A stretch of 64,000 bases of DNA from Enterococcus malodoratus ATCC 43197 (lineage in GTDB: Bacteria; Bacillota; Bacilli; Lactobacillales; Enterococcaceae): NCBI RefSeq assembly GCF_000407185.1, contig NZ_KE136484.1, positions 186,001 through 250,000 on the forward strand, written 5' to 3'. The notes beneath the pieces were generated by a model. The model was not told the origin of the DNA. It ran no database searches and worked only from the letters and a program-made list of their open reading frames with translations. The translations under genes were made by a program, and so were the position numbers. Below are positions 8,772 to 18,345 of this stretch, piece after piece (within the stretch, counting starts at the first letter, position 1; every line of letters begins with the position of its first letter).

Positions 8772-9434
8772 ATGGAAATCAATCGAATGATTGACCACAC
8801 AATTTTAAAAGCAGATGCGAAATTAGCAGACGTGATGAAAATTATTGAGGAAGCGAAAAAATATCGTTTCTACTCGGTTTGCCTAAACCCTACTTGGGTG
8901 GCGTTGGCAGCAAAAGAATTACAAGGCGAGCCTGTGGCAGTGTGTACCGTTATCGGTTTCCCGCTTGGGGCAAATACAACTGAAACGAAAGCTTTTGAAG
9001 CAGCGAACGCGATTCAAAATGGTGCGGATGAAGTCGATATGGTCATCAATATCGGTGAACTAAAAGATGGCAATAACGAAAAAGTTCAAAAAGATATCGA
9101 AGCAGTTGTAGCAGCTGCGAAAGACAAAGCGTTAGTTAAAGTTATCATCGAAACATCGCTATTAACAAATGAAGAAAAAATCAAAGCCTGTGAACTTGCG
9201 AAAGCAGCCGGTGCAGATTTTGTTAAAACTTCAACTGGTTTTTCAACTGGCGGAGCTACTGTTGATGACGTACGCTTGATGCGTCAAACAGTCGGACCTG
9301 AAATGGGCGTTAAAGCTTCCGGCGGTATTCACAACGCGAAAGAAGCTGAAGCAATGATCGAAGCAGGAGCCACTCGTTTAGGTGCCAGCTCAGGTGTTGC
9401 TATTATGAACGGACTTTCCGGAACAGGCTATTAA
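8772..9434 (+). CDS. deoC: deoxyribose-phosphate aldolase
   Basis: Splits 2-deoxyribose 5-phosphate to glyceraldehyde 3-phosphate and acetaldehyde. The 220-residue class I aldolase shows the Schiff-base lysine at position 152 (DFVKTSTGF), the partner Lys181 (GVKASGG) and an acidic residue in [10 protein letters not shown] near residue 89. It lies 63 bases after pdp; a TATAAT in the gap may add a weak internal promoter. Confidence 0.95.
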   Translation: MEINRMIDHTILKADAKLADVMKIIEEAKKYRFYSVCLNPTWVALAAKELQGEPVAVCTVIGFPLGANTTETKAFEAANAIQNGADEVDMVINIGELKDGNNEKVQKDIEAVVAAAKDKALVKVIIETSLLTNEEKIKACELAKAAGADFVKTSTGFSTGGATVDDVRLMRQTVGPEMGVKASGGIHNAKEAEAMIEAGATRLGASSGVAIMNGLSGTGY

Positions 9435-9485
9435 ACTGATCTGTCAAAAAAATGACAAGTTAGCATGAAGCAGGAGGCGCTTTAA

Positions 9486-9878
9486 TTGAATAAACAAGAA
9501 TGGATCGATATCGCAGTCGAAGCGCTCGACAAAGCGTATGTCCCATATTCAAACTTTCCCGTAGGCGCGTGTCTCGTGACAAAAGAAGGAAAAACTTATC
9601 AAGGCATCAATATTGAAAATGCTTCTTACGGCTTGACGAATTGTGCGGAACGCACAGCCTTTTTCAAAGCTGTTTCAGAAGGCGAAAGAGACTTTAAACA
9701 TTTAGTAATCGCCGGTCATACACCCGAACCAATTTCTCCATGCGGCGCCTGCCGCCAAGTCATGGCAGAATTTTGCGACCCAGCGATGCCAGTAACCTTA
9801 GTCGGTGACAACGGTGTAGTCAAAGAGATGACCGTTGAAGGATTACTGCCATATACATTCACTGATAAAGATTTATAA
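9486..9878 (+). CDS. cdd: cytidine deaminase
   Basis: Zinc hydrolase (130 residues) converting cytidine/deoxycytidine to uridine/deoxyuridine, feeding Pdp. Zinc ligands are Cys53 in the CAE motif with catalytic Glu55, and Cys86 and Cys89 in PCGAC. The start is TTG, supported by AGGAGG about ten bases upstream. It lies between deoC and the lipoprotein gene of the nucleoside importer. Confidence 0.95.
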   Translation: MNKQEWIDIAVEALDKAYVPYSNFPVGACLVTKEGKTYQGINIENASYGLTNCAERTAFFKAVSEGERDFKHLVIAGHTPEPISPCGACRQVMAEFCDPAMPVTLVGDNGVVKEMTVEGLLPYTFTDKDL

Positions 9879-9937
9879 ACCATGTTCATTCAGTCGCAGG
9901 ACTGTTGAAAAAAACATATTTAGGGGGCTTTACAGAA

Positions 9938-11035
9938 ATGAAAAAAGCAAAATTATTTGGCCTAGGTACCGTGGCAATGGCAGCATTGCTAGCATTAGGA
10001 GCTTGCGGCGGAGGCGGCGGTTCAACTGATTCTTCAGGTGGCGCGGCTAAAGAAGATTCAAAACACAGCGTTGCAATCGTAACAGACATTGGTGGCGTGG
10101 ATGACCGTTCATTTAACCAATCAGCTTGGGAAGGTCTTCAAGCTTGGGGTAAAAAACACGACATCAAAAAAGGCAATGGCGGATACAACTATATCCAATC
10201 AAACGATGCTTCTGAATATGAACAAAATATCTCACAAGCTGTTACTAACGGATTTAAGACAGTCTTCGGGATTGGTTACTTATTAGCTGACCCAATCTCA
10301 GCAGCAGCTGATCAAAATGCAGACACAAACTTCGTAATCATCGATTCAGTTATTGACGGTAAAAAGAATGTCGCTTCAGCAACATTTAAAGACCAAGAAG
10401 CAGCTTACCTAGCAGGTGTAGCAGCAGCTGAAACAACTAAATCTAACAAATTAGGTTTCGTTGGTGGTGAAGAAGGTGCCGTAATCGACCGTTTCCAAGC
10501 TGGTTTTGAAAAAGGCGTAGCAGATACTGCTAAAAAATTAGACAAAGACATTTCTGTAGATGTACAATATGCGGCTTCATTTGGTGATCCAGCCAAAGGT
10601 AAAGCGCTAGCTGCCAACATGTACAATGGTGGAATCGACATTATCTATCATGCTTCAGGCGGTACTGGTCAAGGGGTCTTCTCAGAAGCTAAAGCTCGTA
10701 ACGAAAAAGCGGATGAAGCAGACAAAGTTTGGGTTATCGGTGTAGATAGCGACCAACAAAAAGAAGGTAAATACAAATCTAAAGACGGTAAAGACAGCAA
10801 CTTCTGTTTAACTTCAACACTTAAAGGTGTAGGCGCAGCGGTTCAAGATATCTCTACTCGTGCATTAGAAGATAAATTCCCTGGTGGCGAACACTTATCT
10901 TACGGTTTGAAAGACGGCGGTGTTTCTCTAACTGACGGATTCCTTTCTGACGATGCAAAAGCAGCTGTTAAAGAAGCGAAAACACAAGTTTCTGACGGAG
11001 ACATCAAAGTTCCAGAAACTCCTGAGAAAAAATAA
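9938..11035 (+). CDS. bmpA: BMP-family nucleoside-binding lipoprotein
   Basis: Substrate-binding lipoprotein (365 residues) of a nucleoside ABC importer, anchored outside the membrane. The signal peptide ends in the lipobox LALGAC with the lipidated Cys at 23, followed by a Gly/Ser-rich linker. The BMP domain (VAIVTDIGGVDDRSFNQSAW) is diagnostic of the BmpA/PnrA/NupN family. AGGGGG lies about ten bases before the ATG at 9938; a TTG 33 bases earlier is unlikely. A strong terminator separates it from the ATPase gene, which would let the binding protein be made in excess. Confidence 0.92.
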   Translation: MKKAKLFGLGTVAMAALLALGACGGGGGSTDSSGGAAKEDSKHSVAIVTDIGGVDDRSFNQSAWEGLQAWGKKHDIKKGNGGYNYIQSNDASEYEQNISQAVTNGFKTVFGIGYLLADPISAAADQNADTNFVIIDSVIDGKKNVASATFKDQEAAYLAGVAAAETTKSNKLGFVGGEEGAVIDRFQAGFEKGVADTAKKLDKDISVDVQYAASFGDPAKGKALAANMYNGGIDIIYHASGGTGQGVFSEAKARNEKADEADKVWVIGVDSDQQKEGKYKSKDGKDSNFCLTSTLKGVGAAVQDISTRALEDKFPGGEHLSYGLKDGGVSLTDGFLSDDAKAAVKEAKTQVSDGDIKVPETPEKK

Positions 11036-11042
11036 TTCAGGT

Positions 11043-11080
11043 GACCATAGCCTCTAAGGTGAGAGGCTATGGTCCTCTTT
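11043..11080 (+). terminator. intrinsic terminator after bmpA
   Basis: A 13-bp perfect stem (GACCATAGCCTCT with AGAGGCTATGGTC), a 6-base loop and CTCTTTT. Its position inside the importer operon suggests partial readthrough into the ATPase and permease genes. Confidence 0.88.
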
Positions 11081-11203
11081 TAAAAAAAGGAGCTTTCTTT
11101 TTTTAGACAAGTCGCAGCCAGTGCTCGATTTGCCTAAGGGAAGAACGCCCTTAGCGTTGCAGTGTTTTGTCAGGTTTATAAAGCGATAGGATGTGAAAAG
11201 AAA

Positions 11204-12766
11204 GTGGCAGAAGAACAAAATGTCATTGAGATGCGCAATATCACCAAGCAATTTGGTACGTTTAAAGCGAATGACAACATCAATTTACAAGTTCGAAAAG
11301 GTGAGATTCATGCCCTTTTGGGAGAAAATGGTGCCGGTAAATCGACACTGATGAATGTTTTGTCAGGTTTATTGCAGCCAACGTCTGGTGAGATTTTGAT
11401 GGACGGTCAAAAGGTTGATATCTCAAGTCCAACTAGAGCCAATCAATTAGGAATCGGAATGGTCCATCAGCATTTCATGTTAGTTGATGCCTTTACCGTT
11501 ACAGAAAACATTATTTTAGGTAGTGAACCAAAGAAAAGCGGCATGCTGGATCAAAAGAAAGCGAAAGCCGAAATCGAGCGTTTATCACAAGAGTACGGAC
11601 TAAAAGTTGATCCGGATGCCTATATTCGGGATATCTCAGTAGGAATGCAGCAACGGGTAGAAATTCTAAAAACGTTGTACCGTGGTGCGAATGTACTGAT
11701 TTTTGATGAACCGACTGCCGTATTAACCCCGCAGGAAATCGACGAATTGATCATGATCATGGAAGGGTTGATCAACGAGGGTAAATCAATTATCCTGATC
11801 ACTCATAAATTAGACGAGATCAAAAAAGTTGCGGATCGTTGTTCCGTTATTCGACGCGGACAATATATTGGGACAGTTGATGTGAAAGATGTCAGCTCTC
11901 AACAATTAGCCGATATGATGGTTGGACGTTCTGTTTCATTTAAAACAGATAAAATACCAGCAACGCCAGGTGAAGTCGTTCTATCAATCAAAGATCTAGT
12001 TGTAAAAGAAAGCCGCGGCTTAGAAGCTGTTAAGAGTTTAACACTGGATGTTCATCGTGGTGAAGTAGTCGGAATTGCCGGCATTGACGGAAACGGTCAG
12101 TCGGAATTGATCCAAGCCTTGACGGGATTACGCAAGGTCGAAAGCGGAACAGTAACGATTAACGGCAAGGATGTGACGGGCCATGCGCCGCGTCAAATCA
12201 CAGAATCCGGTGTCGGACATGTACCGGAGGATCGCCATAAATATGGATTGATTCTACCATTGCCTTTATCAGAAAATATTGCTTTACAGTCTTATTATCA
12301 TGCGCCGTTTAGCAAGAACGGAATCTTGAATTATGGTGAGATTGATCGCTATGCGAAACGTTTGATCGAAGAATACGATGTGCGGACGACTAGTGAAAAA
12401 GCGCCGGCCGCTTCACTTTCAGGTGGTAACCAGCAAAAAGCGATTATCGCACGAGAAGTTGATCGTGATCCAGATCTATTAATTGTTTCACAACCGACAC
12501 GCGGACTCGATGTAGGAGCGATTGAATACATTCATAAGCGTTTAGTCGAACAGCGTGACAAACAAAAAGGTGTGCTGCTAGTAAGTTTTGAGTTAGATGA
12601 AATTTTGAATGTCTCTGATCGTATCGCGGTTATTCACGCGGGCGAGATCGTTGGGATCGTGGATCCGAAAGAAACTTCTGAAAATGAGCTTGGGCTATTG
12701 ATGGCCGGCTATAGTTTAGAAGAGGCACGGGCAGAATTAGCGAAGGCTGGTGAGACAAATGAATGA
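11204..12766 (+). CDS. nupO: nucleoside ABC transporter ATP-binding protein (two ATPase domains)
   Basis: Energy-coupling subunit (520 residues) of the BMP-type nucleoside importer. Domain 1 has Walker A GENGAGKST, the signature VGMQQR and DEPTAVLTP. Domain 2 has a degenerate Walker A (GIDGNGQSE), the signature LSGGNQQK and SQPTRGLD instead of a normal Walker B, as usual for the sugar/nucleoside-type fused ATPases. The GTG at 11204 is my choice (VAEEQNVIEMRNITK); the ribosome site is weak, and an ATG at 11231 is an alternative. It overlaps the next gene by 8 bases. Confidence 0.88.
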   Translation: MAEEQNVIEMRNITKQFGTFKANDNINLQVRKGEIHALLGENGAGKSTLMNVLSGLLQPTSGEILMDGQKVDISSPTRANQLGIGMVHQHFMLVDAFTVTENIILGSEPKKSGMLDQKKAKAEIERLSQEYGLKVDPDAYIRDISVGMQQRVEILKTLYRGANVLIFDEPTAVLTPQEIDELIMIMEGLINEGKSIILITHKLDEIKKVADRCSVIRRGQYIGTVDVKDVSSQQLADMMVGRSVSFKTDKIPATPGEVVLSIKDLVVKESRGLEAVKSLTLDVHRGEVVGIAGIDGNGQSELIQALTGLRKVESGTVTINGKDVTGHAPRQITESGVGHVPEDRHKYGLILPLPLSENIALQSYYHAPFSKNGILNYGEIDRYAKRLIEEYDVRTTSEKAPAASLSGGNQQKAIIAREVDRDPDLLIVSQPTRGLDVGAIEYIHKRLVEQRDKQKGVLLVSFELDEILNVSDRIAVIHAGEIVGIVDPKETSENELGLLMAGYSLEEARAELAKAGETNE

Positions 12767-13889
12767 TCGCTCAGAGAAAATTAGAAATATTTTAGTACCG
12801 GTTATTTCGGTTATTTTAGGATTTATTCTTGGTGCCGTTTTGATGCTCGTGTTTGGTTTTAATCCGATCGAAGGATATAACGCGATGTTCAGCTCGGCTT
12901 TCCAAAGCAAAATGTCTATCGGAGAAATTTTGGTTGGTGCAGGGCCATTGATCTTCACCGCACTAGGGTTCTCTGTTGCCAACTCGGCGGGCTTCTTTAA
13001 CGTCGGGCTTTCGGGACAAGCACTCTGTGGTTGGGTAGCAAGTATCTGGGTTGCCTTAAGCATGCCGGATTCACCAAAATTCGTTGTTTTACCATTAGCA
13101 ATTATTGCCGGAGCTTTGGCTGGAGCAGCAGCAGCTGCAATTCCAGGTTTATTGCGGGCCTTCTTTGGAACAAGTGAAGTTATCGTAACGATCATGATGA
13201 ACTACGTGATCTTGTATGTAGCCAATCATATCGTGAACCATGTAATGTCGCCGGACATCATCTCAAACAAAGGGGTGACAAAAGGTGTCGGCTTGAATGC
13301 TTCCTTGAGAGAACCTTGGCTGACCAATTTATTCGGTGGTTCACGGGTCAATATGGGGATTATTTTAGCGATTGTGTTCTTAGTGATTGTTTGGTTCTTG
13401 ATGAAACGGACAACTCTCGGATTTGAAATCCGTTCCGTTGGTTTGAATCCTTTTGCATCAGAATATGCAGGGATGAGCAGTAAGCGTACGATCGTCATCT
13501 CAATGATCATTTCAGGTACGTTGGCTGGACTTGGCGGTGTGGTTTACGGACTTGGAACATTTATGAACTACTTCGTTCAAGGTTCCTCAGTCAGCATCGG
13601 GTTTGACGGGATGGCGGTTTCGCTGCTAGGAAACGGCAGCTCGGTCGGAATCTTATTGTCAGCACTGTTGTTCAGTATTTTAAAACTTGGCGGACAAGGA
13701 ATGCAGTTCTCAGGAATTCCTAGTGAGTTAGCCAATAGTGTTATTCCACTGATTATCTTCTTCGTAGCGATCAACTATATCGTACGGGTCGGACTTGCGA
13801 AAGTTATGGGCGGCAAAAAAGAGATCGCGAAGGTTCAAGAAGTGGAAAGTGCTCCGAACGATGAATCTGAAAAAGGGGGCAAAGTCTAA
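12759..13889 (+). CDS. nupP: nucleoside ABC transporter permease 1
   Basis: Membrane permease (376 residues, about eight to ten hydrophobic helices) of the BPD_transp_2 family. Diagnostic stretches are GFSVANSAGFFNVGLSGQ and NPFASEYAGMSS. The ATG at 12759 overlaps the ATPase stop; a GTG nine bases earlier is the alternative. It pairs with the smaller permease that follows with a one-base overlap. The charged C-terminal tail (EVESAPNDESEKGGKV) is soluble. Confidence 0.9.
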   Translation: MNDRSEKIRNILVPVISVILGFILGAVLMLVFGFNPIEGYNAMFSSAFQSKMSIGEILVGAGPLIFTALGFSVANSAGFFNVGLSGQALCGWVASIWVALSMPDSPKFVVLPLAIIAGALAGAAAAAIPGLLRAFFGTSEVIVTIMMNYVILYVANHIVNHVMSPDIISNKGVTKGVGLNASLREPWLTNLFGGSRVNMGIILAIVFLVIVWFLMKRTTLGFEIRSVGLNPFASEYAGMSSKRTIVISMIISGTLAGLGGVVYGLGTFMNYFVQGSSVSIGFDGMAVSLLGNGSSVGILLSALLFSILKLGGQGMQFSGIPSELANSVIPLIIFFVAINYIVRVGLAKVMGGKKEIAKVQEVESAPNDESEKGGKV

Positions 13890-14842
13890 TGAATATGGAT
13901 TTATTAGCTTCAATTATTGCTCAGACACTCGTGTATTCAGCACCATTGATATTAACCGCTCTTGGCGGGGTCTTTTCTGAACGCAGCGGGATTGTTAACG
14001 TTGGTTTAGAAGGAATCATGGTCGCCGGTGCCTTCAGTTCGGTTGTTTTCAATTTGGCTTTTGCTCATCAGTTTGGAGCAATGACTCCATGGCTGGGTGT
14101 TTTAGTCGGCGGTTTAGCAGGGATGGCTTTTTCACTATTGCATGCAGTAGCGACGGTCAATTTCCGTGCAGACCATATTATTAGTGGTACTGTAATGAAC
14201 TTGTTGGCTCCTCCGTTGGCGATTTTTTTGATCAAAGTTATTTACGGAAAAGGTCAAACAGATACGATCCAACAACAATTTGGGTATTTTGATTTTCCAG
14301 GACTTAGCAAGATTCCAGTATTAGGCGAGCTGTTCTTCAAAAACACTAGTTTACCAGCGTACTTCGCGATTTTAGTCGCTGTGATTTCTTGGTTTGTTCT
14401 TTTCAAAACACGTTTTGGTTTACGTTTGCGTTCTGTGGGTGAAAATCCACAAGCGGCAGATACGTTAGGGATCAATGTTTACGCGTTGCGTTACTCAGGT
14501 GTTTTACTTTCCGGCTTCTTAGGCGGAATGGGTGGTGCGGTATTCGCGCAATCAATCGCTGGACGTTTTGCAGCAACAACCATTGCTGGACAAGGATTTA
14601 TCTCATTAGCGGCCATGATCTTCGGTAAATGGAATCCGCTAGGTGCGATGGGAGCCGCGATCTTCTTCGGCTTCGCTCAAAACTTGAGTATCGCAGGTTC
14701 AAATCTGCCGATCATCTCACAAATTCCAGATGTGTATCTACAATCAGCACCATACGTATTGACTATCGTCGTACTGGTTCTCTTCTTAGGAAAATCAGCA
14801 GCGCCAAAAGCCGATGGTGTCAACTACATCAAATCAAAATAA
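13889..14842 (+). CDS. nupQ: nucleoside ABC transporter permease 2
   Basis: Second permease (317 residues) of the nucleoside importer, also of the BPD_transp_2 family. SERSGIVNVGLEGIMVAGA and RSVGENPQAADTLGIN are hallmark blocks. Its ATG overlaps the nupP stop by one base with AGGGGG before it. No clear terminator follows; the 575-bp gap to deoB carries repeats. Confidence 0.9.
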   Translation: MNMDLLASIIAQTLVYSAPLILTALGGVFSERSGIVNVGLEGIMVAGAFSSVVFNLAFAHQFGAMTPWLGVLVGGLAGMAFSLLHAVATVNFRADHIISGTVMNLLAPPLAIFLIKVIYGKGQTDTIQQQFGYFDFPGLSKIPVLGELFFKNTSLPAYFAILVAVISWFVLFKTRFGLRLRSVGENPQAADTLGINVYALRYSGVLLSGFLGGMGGAVFAQSIAGRFAATTIAGQGFISLAAMIFGKWNPLGAMGAAIFFGFAQNLSIAGSNLPIISQIPDVYLQSAPYVLTIVVLVLFLGKSAAPKADGVNYIKSK

Positions 14843-14915
14843 TTCTTTTGTTTTTAAAGGGTGGGGCTATGGGACAATGTTCTTAGTCACGCTCTTTTTT
14901 GCCAGTTTTTCTTTA

Positions 14916-15013
14916 TGCTTTAGCATAATTAGAAAAATGGTATGCGTACGAAGATAAAGCTTTTTTCGGTCTTTGAAAAAAGCTCCTAATATATTGAGTT
15001 AGCTGCCAGTCCA
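14916..15013 (+). repeat. intergenic repeat family, copy 2
   Basis: Contains ATGCTTTAGCATAATTAG, then TGGTATGCGTACGAAGAT, an AAAGCTTTTTT...GAAAAAAGCT hairpin and ATATTGAGTTAGCTGCCAGT. The same module order occurs in the copies at 25.4 and 32.5 kb. Confidence 0.6.
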
Positions 15014-15088
15014 ACTTTTCGCAATGCTCAAAGTCAGACTGGCAAAAAATAAAATCTTTAAACCTTATAGAAATACGCGAGGTTTAGT

Positions 15089-15168
15089 TGGATGGTATGC
15101 GTAATGAGGATTAGACTAACTTTTTTGCTTTTGAAAAAGTTAATTCATTAATACGAATTAGCTGCGAA
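15089..15168 (+). repeat. intergenic repeat family, copy 3
   Basis: Contains TGGATGGTATGCGTAATGAG, an AACTTTTTTG...GAAAAAGTT hairpin and AATACGAATTAGCTGCGA. It follows copy 2 in direct orientation, about 160 bp further on. Confidence 0.6.
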
Positions 15169-15417
15169 TCGATTGTTCAAACTCATTATGGTAGCGTAAT
15201 CGTATGCATACAAAAGATGATTTTGATTAAACGGGGTTAGCATTGAGCTCCCCCAATAAGTTAATTTTGGCATAATGGCTTTCAGTTTACGGAACACTAA
15301 GAACCCAATATACTGGAGCTGAGTTGATGATTTTTGCAAGACAGTCAGTTTGTTAAATATGTAAGTGGGATTCGTCTTACTTATTTTGATATAAATAAAT
15401 AGAAAGAGGGAATAGAA

Positions 15418-16590
15418 ATGTTTAAGCGCATTCACTTAGTCGTAATGGATTCAGTTGGTATCGGAGAAGCACCAGATGCTGATAAATTTGGAGATGTTGG
15501 TTCAGATACGTTAGGACACATTGCTGAAAAAGCTGGATTGAATATTCCGCATTTGGAACAGCTTGGTCTTGGATCAATTCGTCCGTTAAAAGGTGTTAAG
15601 GACGTAGCGGATCATGATGGCTATGCCACAAAATTAGAAGAAGTTTCTGTTGGTAAGGATACAATGACTGGTCATTGGGAAATTGCTGGATTGAATATCC
15701 AAACACCTTTCCGTGTTTTCCCAGAAGGATTTCCGCAAGATTTGCTAGACCAAATCTCAGAATTTTCTGGCCGCGGTATTATCATGGGTGCTAATAAACC
15801 ATATAGTGGGACGGAAGTCATCAAAGATTTCGGCGAAGAACAAATGAAAACCGGCGATTTGATCATCTACACTTCTGCTGACCCTGTATTGCAGATCGCA
15901 GCACATGAAGAGATCATTCCGTTAGAAGAACTTTATAAGATTTGTCAGTATGTTCGTGATATTACCAAAGATGATCCTTACATGATCGGCCGAATCATTG
16001 CTCGTCCTTATCTTGGGGAACCAGGCAACTTTACTCGTACAAGTAATCGCCACGACTATGCCCTTGATCCATTTGGCAAAACAGTCTTGGATTCATTGAA
16101 AGACAATGGGAAAGATGTAATTGCAGTTGGCAAGATCAACGACATTTTCAACGGACAAGGAATTACAGATGCTGTTCGCACGAAGAGCAACATGGATGGC
16201 GTTGATAAATTATTAGATGTGATGAAGAATGATTTCACTGGTTTGAGCTTCACGAACTTAGTTGATTTTGATGCATTGTTTGGACATCGTCGTGATGTTG
16301 TCGGCTATGCGCATGCGATCGAAGAGTTTGATTTACGAATTCCTGAGATTTTGGCTGCGATGCAAGACGATGATCTATTGATGATCACTGCCGATCATGG
16401 AAACGATCCAACCTTTACCGGAACAGATCATACTCGTGAGTATGTACCATTCTTGGTTTACAGCAAAAAAATGACTGAACAAGGTAAATTACCGCAGGGC
16501 TACTATTCAGATATTTCTGCAACGATTGCGGAAAACTTTGATGTACCAGCAACGGAAAATGGCGAAAGTTTCTTAAAGCTTTTGAAGTAA
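15418..16590 (+). CDS. deoB: phosphopentomutase
   Basis: Converts ribose or deoxyribose 1-phosphate to the 5-phosphate, linking the phosphorylases to DeoC. The 390-residue alkaline-phosphatase-superfamily enzyme begins with the metal site [17 protein letters not shown] (Asp11), has the phosphoacceptor threonine region KDTMTGHWE near residue 83 and the second metal site ADHGNDPT near residue 325. Ribosome site GAGGG before the ATG. It starts a second salvage unit with punA and deoD. Confidence 0.95.
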   Translation: MFKRIHLVVMDSVGIGEAPDADKFGDVGSDTLGHIAEKAGLNIPHLEQLGLGSIRPLKGVKDVADHDGYATKLEEVSVGKDTMTGHWEIAGLNIQTPFRVFPEGFPQDLLDQISEFSGRGIIMGANKPYSGTEVIKDFGEEQMKTGDLIIYTSADPVLQIAAHEEIIPLEELYKICQYVRDITKDDPYMIGRIIARPYLGEPGNFTRTSNRHDYALDPFGKTVLDSLKDNGKDVIAVGKINDIFNGQGITDAVRTKSNMDGVDKLLDVMKNDFTGLSFTNLVDFDALFGHRRDVVGYAHAIEEFDLRIPEILAAMQDDDLLMITADHGNDPTFTGTDHTREYVPFLVYSKKMTEQGKLPQGYYSDISATIAENFDVPATENGESFLKLLK

Positions 16591-16631
16591 GAAAAAAGTA
16601 AATACTCAAAAATACAAAATAGGAGGATTTT

Positions 16632-17450
16632 ATGACAGACTTACAAGACAAAATTCAGCAAACAGCTAGTTACATCCAAGACAAAGGGGTGGCGGATGTC
16701 GCTTTTGGATTGATTTTAGGATCAGGCCTAGGCGAACTAGCTGAAGAAATCGAAAACCCTGTAGTGATCCCGTACAATGAGATTCCTCATTTCCCCGTAT
16801 CAACAGTGGTTGGGCATGCTGGACAATTAGTTTATGGAAGCCTAGCTGGAAAAAAAGTATTAGCGATGCAAGGACGCTTCCATTATTATGAAGGGAATAC
16901 AATGGAAACTGTAACCTATCCTGTTCGTGTAATGGCTGCCTTGGGTATTCATTCAGTTGTTGTAACGAATGCGGCTGGCGGCGTAAACGAAGGCTTCCAA
17001 CCAGGAAACTTGATGTTGATCACGGACCATATCAATTTCATGGGAACCAATCCATTGATTGGACCAAATGATGAAAATATGGGTCCGCGCTTCCCAGATA
17101 TGAGTGCGGCTTATACGAAAGAATATCAAGAGAAAGCACGAGAAGTTGCGAATAAATTAGCGATTGGCTTACAAGAAGGCGTGTATCTTGGCATGACTGG
17201 TCCGACTTATGAAACACCTGCGGAAATTCGGATGGCACGGACGATCGGTGCGGATGCTGTTGGTATGTCGACAGTACCGGAAGTTATCGTGGCGGAGCAC
17301 AGTGGGCTAAAAGTTTTAGGGATATCTTGTATTACCAACTTAGCGGCTGGGATGCAAGCCAACTTGAATCACGCTGAAGTGGTGGAAACGACTGAACGTG
17401 TCAAAGAAGACTTCAAGAAACTGATCAAGGAAACATTAGCGGTGTTATAA
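16632..17450 (+). CDS. punA: purine nucleoside phosphorylase, trimeric type
   Basis: Splits (deoxy)guanosine and (deoxy)inosine. The 272-residue protein belongs to the low-molecular-weight trimeric PNP family: [19 protein letters not shown] (about residue 80), VVTNAAGGV and [13 protein letters not shown] are all diagnostic. TAGGAGG precedes the ATG. It lies 41 bases after deoB in the same unit. Confidence 0.93.
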   Translation: MTDLQDKIQQTASYIQDKGVADVAFGLILGSGLGELAEEIENPVVIPYNEIPHFPVSTVVGHAGQLVYGSLAGKKVLAMQGRFHYYEGNTMETVTYPVRVMAALGIHSVVVTNAAGGVNEGFQPGNLMLITDHINFMGTNPLIGPNDENMGPRFPDMSAAYTKEYQEKAREVANKLAIGLQEGVYLGMTGPTYETPAEIRMARTIGADAVGMSTVPEVIVAEHSGLKVLGISCITNLAAGMQANLNHAEVVETTERVKEDFKKLIKETLAVL

Positions 17451-17490
17451 TCATCTAGTAAGTATTTTAATAGGAATAAGGAGGAATACA

Positions 17491-18198
17491 ATGAGCGTTC
17501 ATATTGAAGCGAAACAAGGGGAGATCGCAGATAAGATTTTGTTACCGGGAGATCCATTACGGGCAAAATTTATCGCGGAGAACTTTTTAGAAGATGCGAA
17601 ATGCTACAACAATGTCCGAGGAATGTTGGGATACACCGGAACTTATAAAGGTGAGCGTGTTTCAGTACAGGGAACAGGGATGGGGATGCCATCTGCTGGG
17701 ATCTATGCCCAAGAATTGATCCAATCCTACGGCGTGAAAAAATTGGTTCGTGTGGGAACGTGCGGAGCGTTGTCGAAGGATGTCCATGTACGTGACCTGA
17801 TCATCGCTCAAGGTGCAGTGACTAGCTCATCGATGGTGAAAAAACATTTCCCTGATTTCCATTTTGCACCGATCGCTGATTTTGATTTGATGATGAAAGC
17901 TTATGCAGTTGCGAAAGAAAAAGGCTTTACGACTCATGTTGGAAATGTGCTGTCAGAAGATACTTTCTATAAAGATGATCTAGCACCAACCTTCAAATTA
18001 GCTGAATATGGTGTGATGGGCGTTGAGATGGAAGCGGCGATTTTGTATTATTTAGGCGCAAAATTCAATGTTCAAACATTAGGCATTATGACGGTCAGCG
18101 ACCACATGATCACTGGAGAAGAAACGACTTCAGAAGAACGTCAAAACACATTCAAAGACATGATGTATGTCGGCTTAGAAACAATTATTGCAAAATAG
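17491..18198 (+). CDS. deoD: purine nucleoside phosphorylase, hexameric DeoD type
   Basis: Second purine phosphorylase (235 residues), hexameric family, with the broader range that includes adenosine. [36 protein letters not shown] and the late catalytic Asp in VSDHM are family marks. AAGGAGG precedes the ATG. Last gene of the deoB-punA-deoD unit; a terminator follows directly. Confidence 0.94.
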   Translation: MSVHIEAKQGEIADKILLPGDPLRAKFIAENFLEDAKCYNNVRGMLGYTGTYKGERVSVQGTGMGMPSAGIYAQELIQSYGVKKLVRVGTCGALSKDVHVRDLIIAQGAVTSSSMVKKHFPDFHFAPIADFDLMMKAYAVAKEKGFTTHVGNVLSEDTFYKDDLAPTFKLAEYGVMGVEMEAAILYYLGAKFNVQTLGIMTVSDHMITGEETTSEERQNTFKDMMYVGLETIIAK

Positions 18199-18208
18199 AT
18201 CTTTTTGG

Positions 18209-18241
18209 AAACCGTCCTTCAATTATGAGGGGCGGTTTTTT
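18209..18241 (+). terminator. intrinsic terminator after deoD
   Basis: Stem AAACCGTCC with GGGCGGTTT (one G-T pair), an 11-base loop and a run of six T. Confidence 0.8.
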
Positions 18242-18345
18242 GCGAGGAATTTAAAGTAAAAAATGCGTCAGTAAGGTGCGAGTCAGATGTATTCAGGGAT
18301 TGTTCGGTATAATAGGGACAAATAGTTAACTACGGGAGGTCAAAA

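Larger units (their letters stand above)
14843..15417. other. 575-bp gap with two intergenic repeat copies
   Basis: No gene is supported here. It contains two tandem copies of the repeat family (listed separately), an AGTCTGACTGGC-type inverted stretch around 15010-15045 that could form a hairpin with the CCAGTC just before it, and the deoB ribosome site. A promoter for deoB is likely but I could not pick one with confidence. Confidence 0.5.

Noticed and set aside
11162-11203. N-terminal extension of the importer ATPase
   Set aside because: The extra 14 residues fall in a hairpin-rich leader and do not match the family; the GTG at 11204 is a better start.
12737-13195. Reverse-strand frame over the first nucleoside permease
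   Set aside because: Ala/Pro/Lys-rich shadow of a membrane protein gene; no start signals.
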